64,000 nt of DNA from Parasegetibacter sp. NRK P23 (GTDB lineage Bacteria; Bacteroidota; Bacteroidia; Chitinophagales; Chitinophagaceae): the NCBI RefSeq assembly GCF_023721715.1, contig NZ_JAMDLG010000001.1, positions 1,589,784-1,653,783 of the forward strand, in the 5' to 3' direction. The position numbers and the translations under genes are program-made. The notes under the pieces are model-generated. The model was not told the origin of the DNA. It ran no database searches and saw only the letters and a list, made by a program, of their open reading frames with translations. This document shows positions 9,070 to 18,036 of this stretch, in pieces. Positions within the stretch are counted from its first letter, which is position 1. Every line of letters starts with the position of its first letter.

Positions 9070-9795
9070 CTACCCCAAGCACCGTTTATATAACTGCACC
9101 GTATTCTCCAACCCCAGGTACAACGCATCCGCAATCAATGCGTGCCCTATAGATACTTCCAGCAACCCAGGCACTTCCTGCGCGAAAAACGCCAGGTTCT
9201 TCAGGTCCAGGTCGTGGCCCGCATTAATGCCCAGGCCCAGTTCCACCGCCTTTGCCGCCGCTGATCGGTAAGGCGCCACAGCCGTTTCTTTATTGGCGGG
9301 AAACAGCCGCGCGTAAGCTTCAGTATACAATTCAATGCGATCGGTACCCGTGGCCAGCGCGCCTTCCACCATTTCCACCACAGGATCCACGAATATGGAG
9401 GTGCGGATACCCGCGTTCCGGAAAATATTGATCGTTTCTACGAGGTAGTTCTTGTGTTCAATGGTGTTCCATCCGTGGTCGCTGGTGAGTTGCCCGTCGG
9501 CATCAGGAACTAGTGTGACCTGGTGTGGGCGCACTTCCAATACCAGTTGAATGAACTTTTCTTCCCTGGGATTGCCTTCTATATTAAACTCCGTGGTAAT
9601 AATAGGTTTGATGTCGCGCACATCCTGGTAGCGGATATGGCGCTCGTCGGGACGTGGGTGCACAGTAACGCCATCCGCGCCAAAAAGCTGCACGTCAATG
9701 GCTGCTTTTACAACATCGGGTGTATTTCCTCCGCGGCTGTTGCGGAGCGTGGCGATCTTGTTGATATTGACCGAAAGTTTGGCATGTTCCTTCAT
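9070..9795 (-). CDS. pdxJ: pyridoxine 5'-phosphate synthase
   Basis: Cytoplasmic enzyme that condenses 1-deoxyxylulose 5-phosphate with aminoacetone 3-phosphate to give pyridoxine 5'-phosphate in the DXP-dependent vitamin B6 route. It has 241 aa, matching the family. The N-terminal LSVNINKIATLRNSRGG is the PdxJ substrate-binding start. GADGVTVHPRPDERHI, EFNIEGNP, VTLVPD and GINAGHDLDL are the conserved barrel motifs with the catalytic Glu and His residues. It lies 13 bases after a small conserved gene on the same strand, so the two may be cotranscribed. Confidence 0.97.
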   Translation of the reverse strand: MKEHAKLSVNINKIATLRNSRGGNTPDVVKAAIDVQLFGADGVTVHPRPDERHIRYQDVRDIKPIITTEFNIEGNPREEKFIQLVLEVRPHQVTLVPDADGQLTSDHGWNTIEHKNYLVETINIFRNAGIRTSIFVDPVVEMVEGALATGTDRIELYTEAYARLFPANKETAVAPYRSAAAKAVELGLGINAGHDLDLKNLAFFAQEVPGLLEVSIGHALIADALYLGLENTVQLYKRCLG

Positions 9796-9808
9796 GCCGC
9801 GAAGTTAG

Positions 9809-10072
9809 TTATTTATTCTCCTCGGCAATTCCGGCGAGCGCCTGTTCTTTTTCCAGTATCCAGGCGGGAAGCGGCATTTCCGTATGCATTTTCCAGTGCC
9901 CGTTCTCCCGGATGAGTTTAAACATAAGCCTGTTGCCACGGTCGTCGCAAACATCAACGGTGAACAATCCTTCGGGGAATGAATGTACTTTTCTGAAGTT
10001 GAACTCTCTCAACCTTCCTTCGCATTTCAGTAGTTCAGTAAACTGAATATTCTTTATAAACTCCAACTGCAT
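9809..10072 (-). CDS. small conserved protein of unknown function
   Basis: An 87-aa soluble protein with no signal peptide or membrane segment. Most of it is alternating hydrophobic and polar residues (VHSFPEGLFTVDVCDDRG, LMFKLIRENGHWKMH), suggesting a small beta-rich fold, and it ends in a charged helix. The start was placed at MQLEFIKNIQF; the open frame continues 9 codons upstream. It sits just before pdxJ on the same strand. I do not recognise the family. Confidence 0.6.
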   Translation of the reverse strand: MQLEFIKNIQFTELLKCEGRLREFNFRKVHSFPEGLFTVDVCDDRGNRLMFKLIRENGHWKMHTEMPLPAWILEKEQALAGIAEENK

Positions 10073-10140
10073 GATTAAATGATTCGGATGAACTACCACA
10101 ATAACTGTGCAAGAAATTCGAATCGGGGAATTTTAAATTT

Positions 10141-10183
10141 TGAATGATGAATTTTGAATGGGGTGGCTTCAATTCATCATTCA
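10141..10183. repeat. 13-base perfect inverted repeat, TGAATGATGAATT
   Basis: TGAATGATGAATT (10141-10153) and AATTCATCATTCA (10171-10183) form a perfect stem around a 17-base loop. The same word recurs partly at 10549-10560. No T-run follows, so it is more likely a dispersed repeat than a terminator. Confidence 0.7.
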
Positions 10184-10410
10184 GATTATTTGCCGTGTGG
10201 TGGCTGCCTTATAAATAACCCCAATATATTCGAGGTTAAAGTGTAACGGCTTCAAGGCTAAAAAATAAATGTCGGATTTGGAATAGGATAAGTAACGTCT
10301 TTTTTGAAAAAATGGCATACCCTGATTGGCGTTTCACTTACCAATAAGCTATTCATCATAACAGGAATGGCTTCTCGCTACCCAATAACTCATCAACTAC
10401 CATAAACTAT

Positions 10411-10446
10411 GCCTCTCTCCCCCGGGAGAGGGGGCGGGGTGAGGCC
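10411..10446. repeat. GC-rich palindromic intergenic repeat
   Basis: GCCTC...GAGGC brackets a CTCTCCCCCGGGAGAG palindrome followed by GGGGCGGGG. This is the CCTCTCCC-GGAGAGGGG-GGGTGAGG type of dispersed repeat often found between Bacteroidota genes. Confidence 0.65.
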
Positions 10447-10571
10447 AAAAAAGCTGCCAAATAAGGAATTATCCCCATCTGACAGCCTTTCTATAATATT
10501 CCGGATTTCAAATCAGAAATTACTCCTCAAACCTAACCCCACAATCCATCATTCAAAATCCAACATTAAAA

Positions 10572-11897
10572 CTAGTACCTGTACAACTCCGGTTTAAACG
10601 GACCTTCTTTAGAAATACCCAGGTATTCAGCCTGCGCATCCGTCAGTTCATCCAATTCCACGCTGATCTTTTTCAGGTGCAGGCGTGCCACTTTTTCGTC
10701 AAGGTGCTTCGGCAGTACGTATACTTTGTTCTCGTATTTCTCGTGGTTCAGCCACAGTTCTATCTGGGCGAGCGTTTGGTTGGAGAAGGAGTTACTCATC
10801 ACGAAGCTGGGGTGACCGGTGGCGCAACCCAGGTTCACGAGGCGACCTTCGGCCAGCAGGATGATGTCTTTCCCATCTACATTGTATATATCTACCTGGG
10901 GCTTCACGGTATCTTTTGTATGACCATAGTTGGTATTCAGCCAGGCAACGTCGATTTCGATATCGAAGTGTCCGATGTTACAAACGATGGTTTTGTCTTT
11001 CATCTTCCTGAAATGCTCGCCGGTGATGATGTCGCGGCAACCGGTGGTGGTCACAACGATATCGGCTTCAGCCACGGCGTTGGTCATTTTCTTCACTTCA
11101 AATCCGTCCATAGCGGCCTGGAGGGCGCAGATGGGGTCGATTTCAGTTACGATCACGCGTGCGCCTGCACCACGGAGTGATTCAGCGGAACCTTTACCTA
11201 CGTCGCCATAACCTGCCACAACGGCAACTTTACCGGCCATCATCACGTCTGTGGCACGACGGATCGCGTCCACCAGTGATTCTTTACAACCGTATTTGTT
11301 GTCGAATTTGGATTTGGTAACAGAATCGTTCACGTTGATGGCGGGGATGGGCAGGGTGCCTTTCGCCATTCTTTCGTAAAGGCGGTGAACACCGGTAGTG
11401 GTTTCTTCACTCAGCCCTTTAATATTGGCGATCATTTCAGGGTATTTGTCGAATACCATGTTGGTAAGATCACCACCGTCGTCGAGGATCATGTTCAGGG
11501 GGCGGTCGTGGCTGCCGAAGAACAGGGTTTGTTCAATGCACCAGTCGGCTTCTTCCTGCGTTTGTCCTTTCCAGGCGAAAACTCCGATACCGGTAGCGGC
11601 GATGGCTGCGGCGGCATGGTCCTGTGTGGAGAAGATGTTGCAGGAGCTCCAGCGTACTTCGGCACCCAGGGCGGCCAGGGTTTCGATGAGTACGGCGGTT
11701 TGGATGGTCATGTGCAAACATCCTGCGATGCGTGCACCTTTCAAGGGCTGTGAAGGACCATATTCTTCACGGATAGACATCAGACCGGGCATTTCGGCTT
11801 CTGCAAGTTTAATTTCCTTGCGGCCCCATTCTGCCAGGCTCATGTCCTTCACTTTATAAGGAAGGCTGAGATCAATTTGTTGTGCTGCTGACGACAT
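10572..11897 (-). CDS. ahcY: adenosylhomocysteinase
   Basis: Cytoplasmic NAD-dependent enzyme that splits S-adenosylhomocysteine to adenosine and homocysteine, keeping methylation reactions going. It has 441 aa, matching the family. [20 protein letters not shown] and [16 protein letters not shown] are substrate-site motifs, [15 protein letters not shown] holds the catalytic Lys and Asp, and [10 protein letters not shown] (227-236) is the NAD-binding loop. The C terminus ends in KPELYRY with the conserved Lys/Tyr tail that completes the neighbouring NAD site. It stands alone, divergent from an Lrp/AsnC regulator across 141 bases. Confidence 0.98.
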   Translation of the reverse strand: MSSAAQQIDLSLPYKVKDMSLAEWGRKEIKLAEAEMPGLMSIREEYGPSQPLKGARIAGCLHMTIQTAVLIETLAALGAEVRWSSCNIFSTQDHAAAAIAATGIGVFAWKGQTQEEADWCIEQTLFFGSHDRPLNMILDDGGDLTNMVFDKYPEMIANIKGLSEETTTGVHRLYERMAKGTLPIPAINVNDSVTKSKFDNKYGCKESLVDAIRRATDVMMAGKVAVVAGYGDVGKGSAESLRGAGARVIVTEIDPICALQAAMDGFEVKKMTNAVAEADIVVTTTGCRDIITGEHFRKMKDKTIVCNIGHFDIEIDVAWLNTNYGHTKDTVKPQVDIYNVDGKDIILLAEGRLVNLGCATGHPSFVMSNSFSNQTLAQIELWLNHEKYENKVYVLPKHLDEKVARLHLKKISVELDELTDAQAEYLGISKEGPFKPELYRY

Positions 11898-12038
11898 TTT
11901 GAAAACTTTTTGCGGTTAATTAATAATGGGCGTAAAGATAGTTCTTTGGAATAAAAATAAAATAACTGCCATGTTTTTTAGAACAAATGACTTTGATTTG
12001 GCTATCTTTTCGGAACAAAAGCATAAAATTCAATCCTT

Positions 12039-12536
12039 ATGACCCTTCAAAAAGAAAATTCAGATACTGGTTCATCCATCTCTCTGGACGAGAAAGATAT
12101 CGCCATCCTGAAAATACTACAGGACGACGCCCTGGCAACGGTAAGAGAGATAGCCGCCGCCGTGCACCTGAGCACAACGCCCGTGCATGAACGCATCAAA
12201 AGAATGGAGGAGGCCGGAGTAATCAGTTGTTACGCGGCCCTGGTGGATCCTGCCAAAGTAAAGAAGGGACTGATGGTAATATGTTATGTTTCCCTGAAAG
12301 AGCATGGTAAGCGCACGGGAAGCAAGTTTGTTAAACTGATCCAGGAGATGAACGAAGTGGTGGAATGTTACAGCATCAGCGGCGAATTTGATTTTATGCT
12401 GAAGGTAGTGGCGGAAAATATGAACGATTATTATGATTTCCACGTCAACAAACTCAGTCAGGTAGAGAACATCGGTCAGCTCCAGAGCGTATTTGTGATG
12501 GGAAAGATTAAGGAAACGCACCGCCTCATTTTTTAA
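12039..12536 (+). CDS. Lrp/AsnC family transcriptional regulator
   Basis: A 165-aa DNA-binding regulator. Residues about 17-75 are the AsnC-type winged helix-turn-helix (LDEKDIAILKILQDDALATV, then REIAAAVHLSTTPVHERIKR). Residues about 85-150 are the RAM/AsnC ligand domain (MVICYVSLKEHG, VVECYSISGEFDFMLKVVA). The family usually binds amino acids and acts as dimers to octamers. It is divergent from ahcY across a 141-base gap, so control of ahcY or of its own promoter is plausible but not shown. TATCTTTT at 12003-12010 is a weak -7 candidate. Confidence 0.93.
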   Translation: MTLQKENSDTGSSISLDEKDIAILKILQDDALATVREIAAAVHLSTTPVHERIKRMEEAGVISCYAALVDPAKVKKGLMVICYVSLKEHGKRTGSKFVKLIQEMNEVVECYSISGEFDFMLKVVAENMNDYYDFHVNKLSQVENIGQLQSVFVMGKIKETHRLIF

Positions 12537-12545
12537 AATTCTTTC

Positions 12546-12571
12546 GTTACGCAAACGGTTGCGCGACTTTT
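12546..12571 (+). terminator. terminator after the Lrp/AsnC gene
   Basis: A GTTACGCAA/TTGCGCGAC stem with one mismatch and an ACGG loop is followed by TTTT, ten bases after the Lrp stop codon. It is of moderate strength. Confidence 0.5.
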
Positions 12572-12648
12572 CCAATGAAAATTAAAGCCGGATTAATTCC
12601 TAATTTTACAACCGGTTACAGGTTTTGATCAATCAGCCCCACCGATGA

Positions 12649-13227
12649 ATGACTAGTATCAACAGCAATAACATGGAGGAACGCCGGATATGGGAAGCAT
12701 TTGCCCATGGAGATGATGGGGCGCTGAAAACCTTGTACGACGCGTACTTTGAAACGCTTTTCAGTTTCGGCAGAAAATTTACCGGCAATACATCGCTTGC
12801 GGAAGACGGGATCCAGGATTTGTTCCTGAAACTCATGAACAACCGTGCCGCCCTCGCTGTGCCCGACCATGTTTCCGCTTACCTGATCAGGGCGTACCGC
12901 AACATACTGATCGACAAACAACGGAAAATTCAATCCACACGTACCGATCAGCTCGATGGCAGTGAATTTCCCGGCGCCTTCTCATTGGAAACCGCCCTGG
13001 AAGAAAAAGAAGAACTGATGCTGCTGCGGGAAAAACTGAAAAAAGCCCTGGAAGACCTTACGCCACGGCAGCGCGAAATCATTTACCTGCGCTACCATTA
13101 CAACTTTTCTTATGAAGAAACGGCCGAAATTCTTGGTCTGACCGAGAAAGCGACCTACAAACTGATGGCCCGCGCCATCCAGGGACTGAAAGACGCGTTC
13201 CCGTTGCTGCTGTTATTTTTAAAATAA
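12649..13227 (+). CDS. ECF RNA polymerase sigma-70 factor (SusCD-type)
   Basis: A 192-aa ECF sigma factor with region 2 (about 30-95, including AEDGIQDLFLKLMNNR and AYLIRAYRNILID) and region 4 (about 135-185, LTPRQREIIYLRYHYNFSYE then ETAEILGLTEKATYKL). Start alternatives are MTSINSN (used here) and MEERRIW 8 codons on. It is followed after 78 bases by a FecR anti-sigma gene and then by susC/susD, the usual order in Bacteroidota uptake loci. The inferred role is to turn on the SusCD operon when the outer-membrane transporter signals substrate through FecR. Confidence 0.93.
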   Translation: MTSINSNNMEERRIWEAFAHGDDGALKTLYDAYFETLFSFGRKFTGNTSLAEDGIQDLFLKLMNNRAALAVPDHVSAYLIRAYRNILIDKQRKIQSTRTDQLDGSEFPGAFSLETALEEKEELMLLREKLKKALEDLTPRQREIIYLRYHYNFSYEETAEILGLTEKATYKLMARAIQGLKDAFPLLLLFLK

Positions 13228-13305
13228 TTTTTCAGCGGCGTGGGGTAAAATAAAAAACAGCTGCGTCATATACCAGTTCCCCTTGTTAAACCTTATTGAA
13301 ATAAG

Positions 13306-14511
13306 ATGAAAAAAGAGTTTGCCAAATATAAATTGGATGATTTTCTGCTGGATGAAGATTTCCAGGCCTGGTTCAGGAACAGGGATCATCAAACCAGCGA
13401 AGATTGGAACCGGTTTTTGCGGGAAGAAACCCTGCATCCCGAAAGTTTCCGCGAAGCGTTGCAGGTGGCGGAAATGATTGCAAAGGATGGTTTCCAGGAA
13501 AATCCGGAGACCAAAGCGCGGGTCTGGAACAATATCGTGGACATGCGGGACATGAACGCAACACCGGTCTTATCCATGTGGCGCAGGTTACGTGTTCCTG
13601 CCATTGCGGCCGCCGTAGTGTTGGTTTTGGCCGGTGCGGCATGGATAGGAGGATTCTTTGAAAAGAGGGAAGCTGTTCAGGTAGCTCAAAAAACAGTGAA
13701 CGATGCGCAACCAGGATCGGATAAAGCCACACTCACCCTTGAAGATGGAAAAGTGATTGAACTGGATGTGGCCTCCGCTGGAAACCTGGCCACCAATGGC
13801 AATATCAAAGTGGTGAAAAAGGGTGGTGAACTCACGTATGAAGTGAATGATGCCGGCGCAGGTGCGGGCAACGAAATGGCTTACCATAAACTGGCCACAC
13901 CCCGCGGCGGACAATTCCGCATCATGCTGCCCGATGGCAGCCGGGTTTGGCTCAACGCATCCTCCTCCCTTCGTTTTCCCGCTTCTTTCGCGGCAAACGA
14001 AAGAAGGGTAGAGGTAACGGGCGAAGCTTATTTTGAAGTGGCAAAAGACAAACAACGTCCGTTCCGCGTAATGGTGAGCGGCTCGGAAGTGGAAGTGCTG
14101 GGTACTTCCTTCAACATCATGGCTTATGCCAATGAGTCTGTGCTGAAAACGACCTTACTGGAAGGTGCCGTTAAAATGAGCCATGGTTCCGAAGCGGTGC
14201 TGCTGGCTCCGGGCCAGCAACTGGTGGAGCAGGAGGGTAAAATGACGCTGAAGAAAAATGTGGATGTGGAAGCGGAAGTGGCCTGGAAGAACGGCATGTT
14301 CCTTTTCAACGGAGCCGCGTTACCGCAGGTAATGCGCCAGTTGGAAAGATGGTACGATGTGGAAGTGCAGTACGAGAACGGTGTGCCGAAGGGTACGTTA
14401 ACGGGGGAGTTTCCACGGAGTATGATGTTATCGGAAGTGTTACAGATACTGGAGTTGAGTGGAGTCGTGTATAAAATTGAAAACAAAAAACTAATTATAT
14501 CGAGTAAATAA
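13306..14511 (+). CDS. FecR-type anti-sigma factor
   Basis: A 401-aa inner-membrane anti-sigma factor. The cytoplasmic N-terminal part (1-95) would hold the sigma factor, and one membrane helix lies at about 98-118 (VPAIAAAVVLVLAGAAWIGG). The periplasmic FecR domain spans about 180-290 (TPRGGQFRIMLPDGSRVWLN, VEVTGEAYFEVAKD, VEVLGTSFNIMAY). The C-terminal DUF4974 domain (about 325-400, MFLFNGAALPQVMRQLERWY) is thought to contact the STN domain of the cognate SusC. It lies between the sigma factor and an STN-bearing SusC, which fits a trans-envelope signalling trio. Confidence 0.95.
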   Translation: MKKEFAKYKLDDFLLDEDFQAWFRNRDHQTSEDWNRFLREETLHPESFREALQVAEMIAKDGFQENPETKARVWNNIVDMRDMNATPVLSMWRRLRVPAIAAAVVLVLAGAAWIGGFFEKREAVQVAQKTVNDAQPGSDKATLTLEDGKVIELDVASAGNLATNGNIKVVKKGGELTYEVNDAGAGAGNEMAYHKLATPRGGQFRIMLPDGSRVWLNASSSLRFPASFAANERRVEVTGEAYFEVAKDKQRPFRVMVSGSEVEVLGTSFNIMAYANESVLKTTLLEGAVKMSHGSEAVLLAPGQQLVEQEGKMTLKKNVDVEAEVAWKNGMFLFNGAALPQVMRQLERWYDVEVQYENGVPKGTLTGEFPRSMMLSEVLQILELSGVVYKIENKKLIISSK

Positions 14512-14524
14512 TTCAGTAAGGGCC

Positions 14525-14559
14525 ATAAAAAAACCGGAAGTGCGGGAACACTGCCGGTT
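14525..14559 (-). terminator. minus-strand terminator in the fecR-susC gap
   Basis: AACCGGAAGTG/CACTGCCGGTT forms a stem with one mismatch and a six-base loop. It is preceded on the plus strand by seven A, which is a T-run for a minus-strand transcript; there is no T-run for a plus-strand transcript. It therefore ends leftward, antisense transcription and pairs with the minus-strand promoter at 14619-14649. Confidence 0.7.
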
Positions 14560-14613
14560 GGATGGGCAATTACTGCAACAATTTTCGCCAACTGTTATTT
14601 TATCACCCAAAAC
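14527..14613 (-). ncRNA. candidate antisense small RNA over the susC leader
   Basis: A minus-strand promoter (TTTG at 14649-14646, 19-base spacer, TAGTTTTG at 14626-14619) and a minus-strand rho-independent terminator (14525-14559) enclose about 85 bases with no coding potential. The predicted RNA would be fully antisense to the 5' leader of susC, and its promoter lies over the susC start codon. Antisense RNAs at the sigma/anti-sigma-linked susC genes of Bacteroides fragilis (DonS and relatives) repress their operons. A similar role here is inference from position and signals only. Confidence 0.6.
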
Positions 14614-14618
14614 GTTAC

Positions 14619-14649
14619 CAAAACTATGCAATTAATTGCGTTTCGCAAA
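14619..14649 (-). promoter_or_regulatory. minus-strand promoter over the susC start
   Basis: On the minus strand it reads TTTG, then 19 bases, then TAGTTTTG. This is a complete match to the Bacteroidota -33/-7 promoter with ideal spacing. The predicted start of transcription is near 14613, facing away from susC. Confidence 0.65.
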
Positions 14650-17600
14650 GTTGCGCCCGTACGTGATTGTACACCTGCTTTGCGACCATCATCCAAAATC
14701 TGGTTGATAATGAGAATGACTGCGCTTCTGCTACTGGGAATCTGTTTGCATGTGAGTGCCAACACGATGTCTCAGCAAGTAACATTGTCCGAGAAAAATG
14801 CTCCGCTGCAACAGGTCTTCAAAAAGATCAAAGCACAAACGGGGTATACTTTTGTGTTCAGGAACGACTGGATACAACAAGCCAGACCCGTTGATGTGGA
14901 CGTGAAGAACGTTTCACTCAAAACCGCACTGGATGTTTGTTTCCGGGAACAACCTTTTTCCTACGAGATCATCCGGAACACCATCGTGCTGCGCAAAAAA
15001 GAGCCGGCCCCGGAGGTGATCACAAGTCCTGTAGTGGCCGATCTGCCGCCTGTAATCAAAGGCAAGGTGGTAGATGCCGACGGCAACCCTATTGTTGGCG
15101 CCAGCGTTGTGGTGAAAGGAACCCGGGTTGGGGTGATGACGGGCGCCGATGGTAGCTTCTCGATTGACGCAGGTCAGGAAAACGCTACGCTTACCATAAG
15201 TTTCGTTGGCTTTATTGCTAAGGATGTAAAAGTGAAAGGGGGGCAGTTCCTGAATGTTTCCCTGCGCCCTTCTGAAGAATCCATGAAAGATATGGTGGTA
15301 ACCGGGATATTGAAAAGAAGAAAGGAAAGCTTCACCGGCGCCGCTGTTTCTTTCGACAGCGAACAACTGAAAGCGATCGGGAACCAGAACGTGATTCAAA
15401 GTCTTAAATCTCTTGATCCTTCCTTTATTATTACGGAAAACAACACCCTTGGTTCTAACCCGAATGTGTTGCCTGACATTGAGATCAGGGGAAAAACTTC
15501 CGTTGCCTCTACAACTTTGCGCGACGAGTTCGCTTCCGATCCTAACCTGCCCTTGTTTATCCTGGATGGTTTTGAAACCAATCTGCGTACCATCGTTGAC
15601 CTGGATATGAACAGGGTGGAATCTGTTACCTTATTGAAAGATGCCGCATCCACAGCCATTTACGGCGCACGTGCCGCCAATGGCGTGGTGGTGATAGAAA
15701 CGAAAAAGCCAAAACCAGGCGCGTTGCAACTGTTTTATACCGGAGACTACAGGATGGAAATCCCCGACCTGTCTGGTTATAACATGATGAACGGGGAGGA
15801 AAAACTCGAATTTGAAAGGCTTTCCGGGAGATATACTATTTATCATCCTGCCTACATTGAAGAGCAACTGGCTTTGGATGAACTGTACCATTCAAGGCTC
15901 ACTAGGGTGCGCAGGGGCGTGAATACCTACTGGATGAATGAACCCGTTCAACTGGGTTTCTCACACGGACACTCCGTCCGGATGGAAGGTGGTGATCAGA
16001 TTGTGCGTTACGCCGCCGGTCTCCAGTACCGTAAAACAGATGGCGTGATGAAAGGTTCCGCAAGGGATACCTGGCAGGGCAACCTGGATCTTATCTACAG
16101 GAAAAATAAGATCAATATTTCCAACCGCATGATGGTGAACGGCAGCACTGCAAATGAGTCTCCCTATGGATCGTTCTCCTCTTTTGTAAACGCGAACCCG
16201 TACTACGAAAAGTACAATGCCGATGGTGGAGTGGATAAATACCTTGAGGTGTCAAGAGGAAGGGCATTATCCACCGAAAGGATCGTGAATCCGTTGTACA
16301 ATGCCTTGTTGAACAACATCAATACCACCAAAAGTTTCGAGTTCCAGAACAACCTTCAACTCGTTTACTATTTCAACAACGACCTTCAGTTCCAAACCTC
16401 CGCGCAACTGAACAAGGCGTCCAGTGATCAGGTGTTGTATTTCCCGCCCGAACACAGCAGGTTCGACAATGCCGGCCTGTTTGAAAAAGGAAGCCACAAC
16501 AACAAAAGAACAGGCAAGTTTTCGTACCAGGCCAACGCCATGCTTACTTACGGACGGCTTTTTGGCGGCAAACACCAGGTTACCGGTAACGCCAGGTTTG
16601 AAATACAGGAGAACAACAACGATGCCTATTCTTCCCTCGCGGTAGGATTTCCTCCGGGAACCAATGGCAACCCCGCCTTCGCGTATGGTTATGATCCGGA
16701 AGGAAGACCCGCAACCGCCATCAGCCAGTTCAGAAGAAACAACTTCCTCGTTTCCGGAAGTTACACTTTTGATAAAAGATTCGTTACGGACTTCTCTTAC
16801 CGTTTGGATGGATCCACCGCTTTCGGCTCCAATAAAAAGTATTCCTCTTTCTGGTCGGTGGGAGCAGCCTGGAACCTGCACCAGCAGGCAGTGCTTCGCG
16901 ATAAGGATTGGATCAATACGTTCCGCCTGAAAGCGAACATCGGTTCTACAGGTAACCAGAACTTCTCCCAGATCACTTCTGTTTCCGTTTATACATTCGA
17001 ATCCAACCTGAACAGCTACGGACAAGGATTAACGCTTACAACACTCGGGAACCCCAACCTGGAGTGGCAAAATACCCTTCAGACCAATATCGGGATCGAC
17101 TTCACCATGTTCAACAGCAAGTTCAGCGGTTTTGTAAACATCTATGAGAAATATACCAAGCCGCTTATAGTAGCGGTAGACCTCCCTTCCTCCACAGGAT
17201 TGTACCAGTATCCGAAAAATGTGGGCCACCTGAACAACAGGGGCATAGAGGCGAACCTGAAATATTCTCCGATCTATCGTCCTAAAGACAGGGTAGTACT
17301 CACTTTCGGCCTTACAGGTATTGTACAGAAAGCGGTATATGGCGGTCTGAACAATGAACTCGAAAGCCTGAACAAGGACCAGCAGGAAAGCCGTTCGCTG
17401 ATCAGGTACAAAGACGGGTACAGTCCTGAGGACCTTTGGGCCGTTTACTCCCTGGGCATTGATCCGGCAACGGGAAGAGAAATGTTCCTGACCAGTGAAG
17501 ACCTGATGACTTTCGACTACAATGCACAGGATATCCGTGTTGTGGGTAATTCAAGACCAACCCTGGAAGGCGTATTCAATACGAATTTCTCCTTCAAAGG

Positions 17601-18018
17601 ATTTAACCTGGGTGTATTCATGCGGTACAGATATGGCGGAGATGTATTTAATTCAGCGCTGTACAACAAAGTGGAAAACATCAGCGATGCCAATGTGATG
17701 AACAACCAGGATAAGCGTGCGCTTTACGACAGGTGGAAGCAACCCGGCGATATCTCCAGGTTCAAAGCCATCTCGATTACGACTACCACGCCTATGTCGT
17801 CACGTTTTGTACAGGAGGAAAATACGCTGATCGGAGAATCCATCAGTTTCGGGTACGATTTCTACAACAAACCTTTCCTGAAAAAGATTGGTATGAAGAG
17901 CCTGCGCCTTACAGGCTATATGAATGATATTTTCCGGGTATCTACTGTGAGAAGAGAGCGCGGCACGGATTATCCTTTCGCCCGTTCCGTATCCTTCAGC
18001 ATCAGTACATCTTTTTAA
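14626..18018 (+). CDS. SusC/RagA-type TonB-dependent outer-membrane transporter with STN domain
   Basis: Outer-membrane TonB-linked transporter of 1130 aa. A 28-residue N-terminal extension precedes the signal sequence (MRMTALLLLGICLHVSANTM). The STN signalling domain is at about 52-125 (VTLSEKNAPLQQVFKKI), followed by a carboxypeptidase-regulatory-like beta domain at about 144-225 (KGKVVDADGNPIVGASVVVK). The plug, at about 240-355, includes NPNVLPDIEIRG, PLFILDGFE and LKDAASTAIYGARAANGVVV; a 22-strand-type barrel reaches the C-terminal FSISTSF. The STN domain implies signalling to the FecR/sigma pair just upstream. An internal ATG at codon 29 could be the true start. It works with the SusD lipoprotein 18 bases downstream. 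The substrate cannot be read from sequence; no glycosidase gene lies in the operon. Confidence 0.96.
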   Translation: MQLIAFRKVAPVRDCTPALRPSSKIWLIMRMTALLLLGICLHVSANTMSQQVTLSEKNAPLQQVFKKIKAQTGYTFVFRNDWIQQARPVDVDVKNVSLKTALDVCFREQPFSYEIIRNTIVLRKKEPAPEVITSPVVADLPPVIKGKVVDADGNPIVGASVVVKGTRVGVMTGADGSFSIDAGQENATLTISFVGFIAKDVKVKGGQFLNVSLRPSEESMKDMVVTGILKRRKESFTGAAVSFDSEQLKAIGNQNVIQSLKSLDPSFIITENNTLGSNPNVLPDIEIRGKTSVASTTLRDEFASDPNLPLFILDGFETNLRTIVDLDMNRVESVTLLKDAASTAIYGARAANGVVVIETKKPKPGALQLFYTGDYRMEIPDLSGYNMMNGEEKLEFERLSGRYTIYHPAYIEEQLALDELYHSRLTRVRRGVNTYWMNEPVQLGFSHGHSVRMEGGDQIVRYAAGLQYRKTDGVMKGSARDTWQGNLDLIYRKNKINISNRMMVNGSTANESPYGSFSSFVNANPYYEKYNADGGVDKYLEVSRGRALSTERIVNPLYNALLNNINTTKSFEFQNNLQLVYYFNNDLQFQTSAQLNKASSDQVLYFPPEHSRFDNAGLFEKGSHNNKRTGKFSYQANAMLTYGRLFGGKHQVTGNARFEIQENNNDAYSSLAVGFPPGTNGNPAFAYGYDPEGRPATAISQFRRNNFLVSGSYTFDKRFVTDFSYRLDGSTAFGSNKKYSSFWSVGAAWNLHQQAVLRDKDWINTFRLKANIGSTGNQNFSQITSVSVYTFESNLNSYGQGLTLTTLGNPNLEWQNTLQTNIGIDFTMFNSKFSGFVNIYEKYTKPLIVAVDLPSSTGLYQYPKNVGHLNNRGIEANLKYSPIYRPKDRVVLTFGLTGIVQKAVYGGLNNELESLNKDQQESRSLIRYKDGYSPEDLWAVYSLGIDPATGREMFLTSEDLMTFDYNAQDIRVVGNSRPTLEGVFNTNFSFKGFNLGVFMRYRYGGDVFNSALYNKVENISDANVMNNQDKRALYDRWKQPGDISRFKAISITTTTPMSSRFVQEENTLIGESISFGYDFYNKPFLKKIGMKSLRLTGYMNDIFRVSTVRRERGTDYPFARSVSFSISTSF

Positions 18019-18036
18019 CCACCGATTCAAAAGATT

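Larger units (their letters stand above)
10073..10571. other. intergenic region with several Bacteroidota-type repeats
   Basis: About 500 bases without a credible gene, between the start of the small gene and the 3' end of ahcY. It contains an ATTTTGAATGATGAATTTTG-type inverted repeat, a GC-rich CTCTCCCCCGGGAGAG palindrome and a partial copy of the first word near 10549. A 62-codon frame on the plus strand overlaps the palindrome and has no protein-like character. Confidence 0.7.

Noticed and set aside
10409-10597. 62-codon plus-strand frame
   Set aside because: Starts inside the GC-rich palindromic repeat and runs into the 3' end of ahcY; low-complexity Ser/Asn/Thr content.
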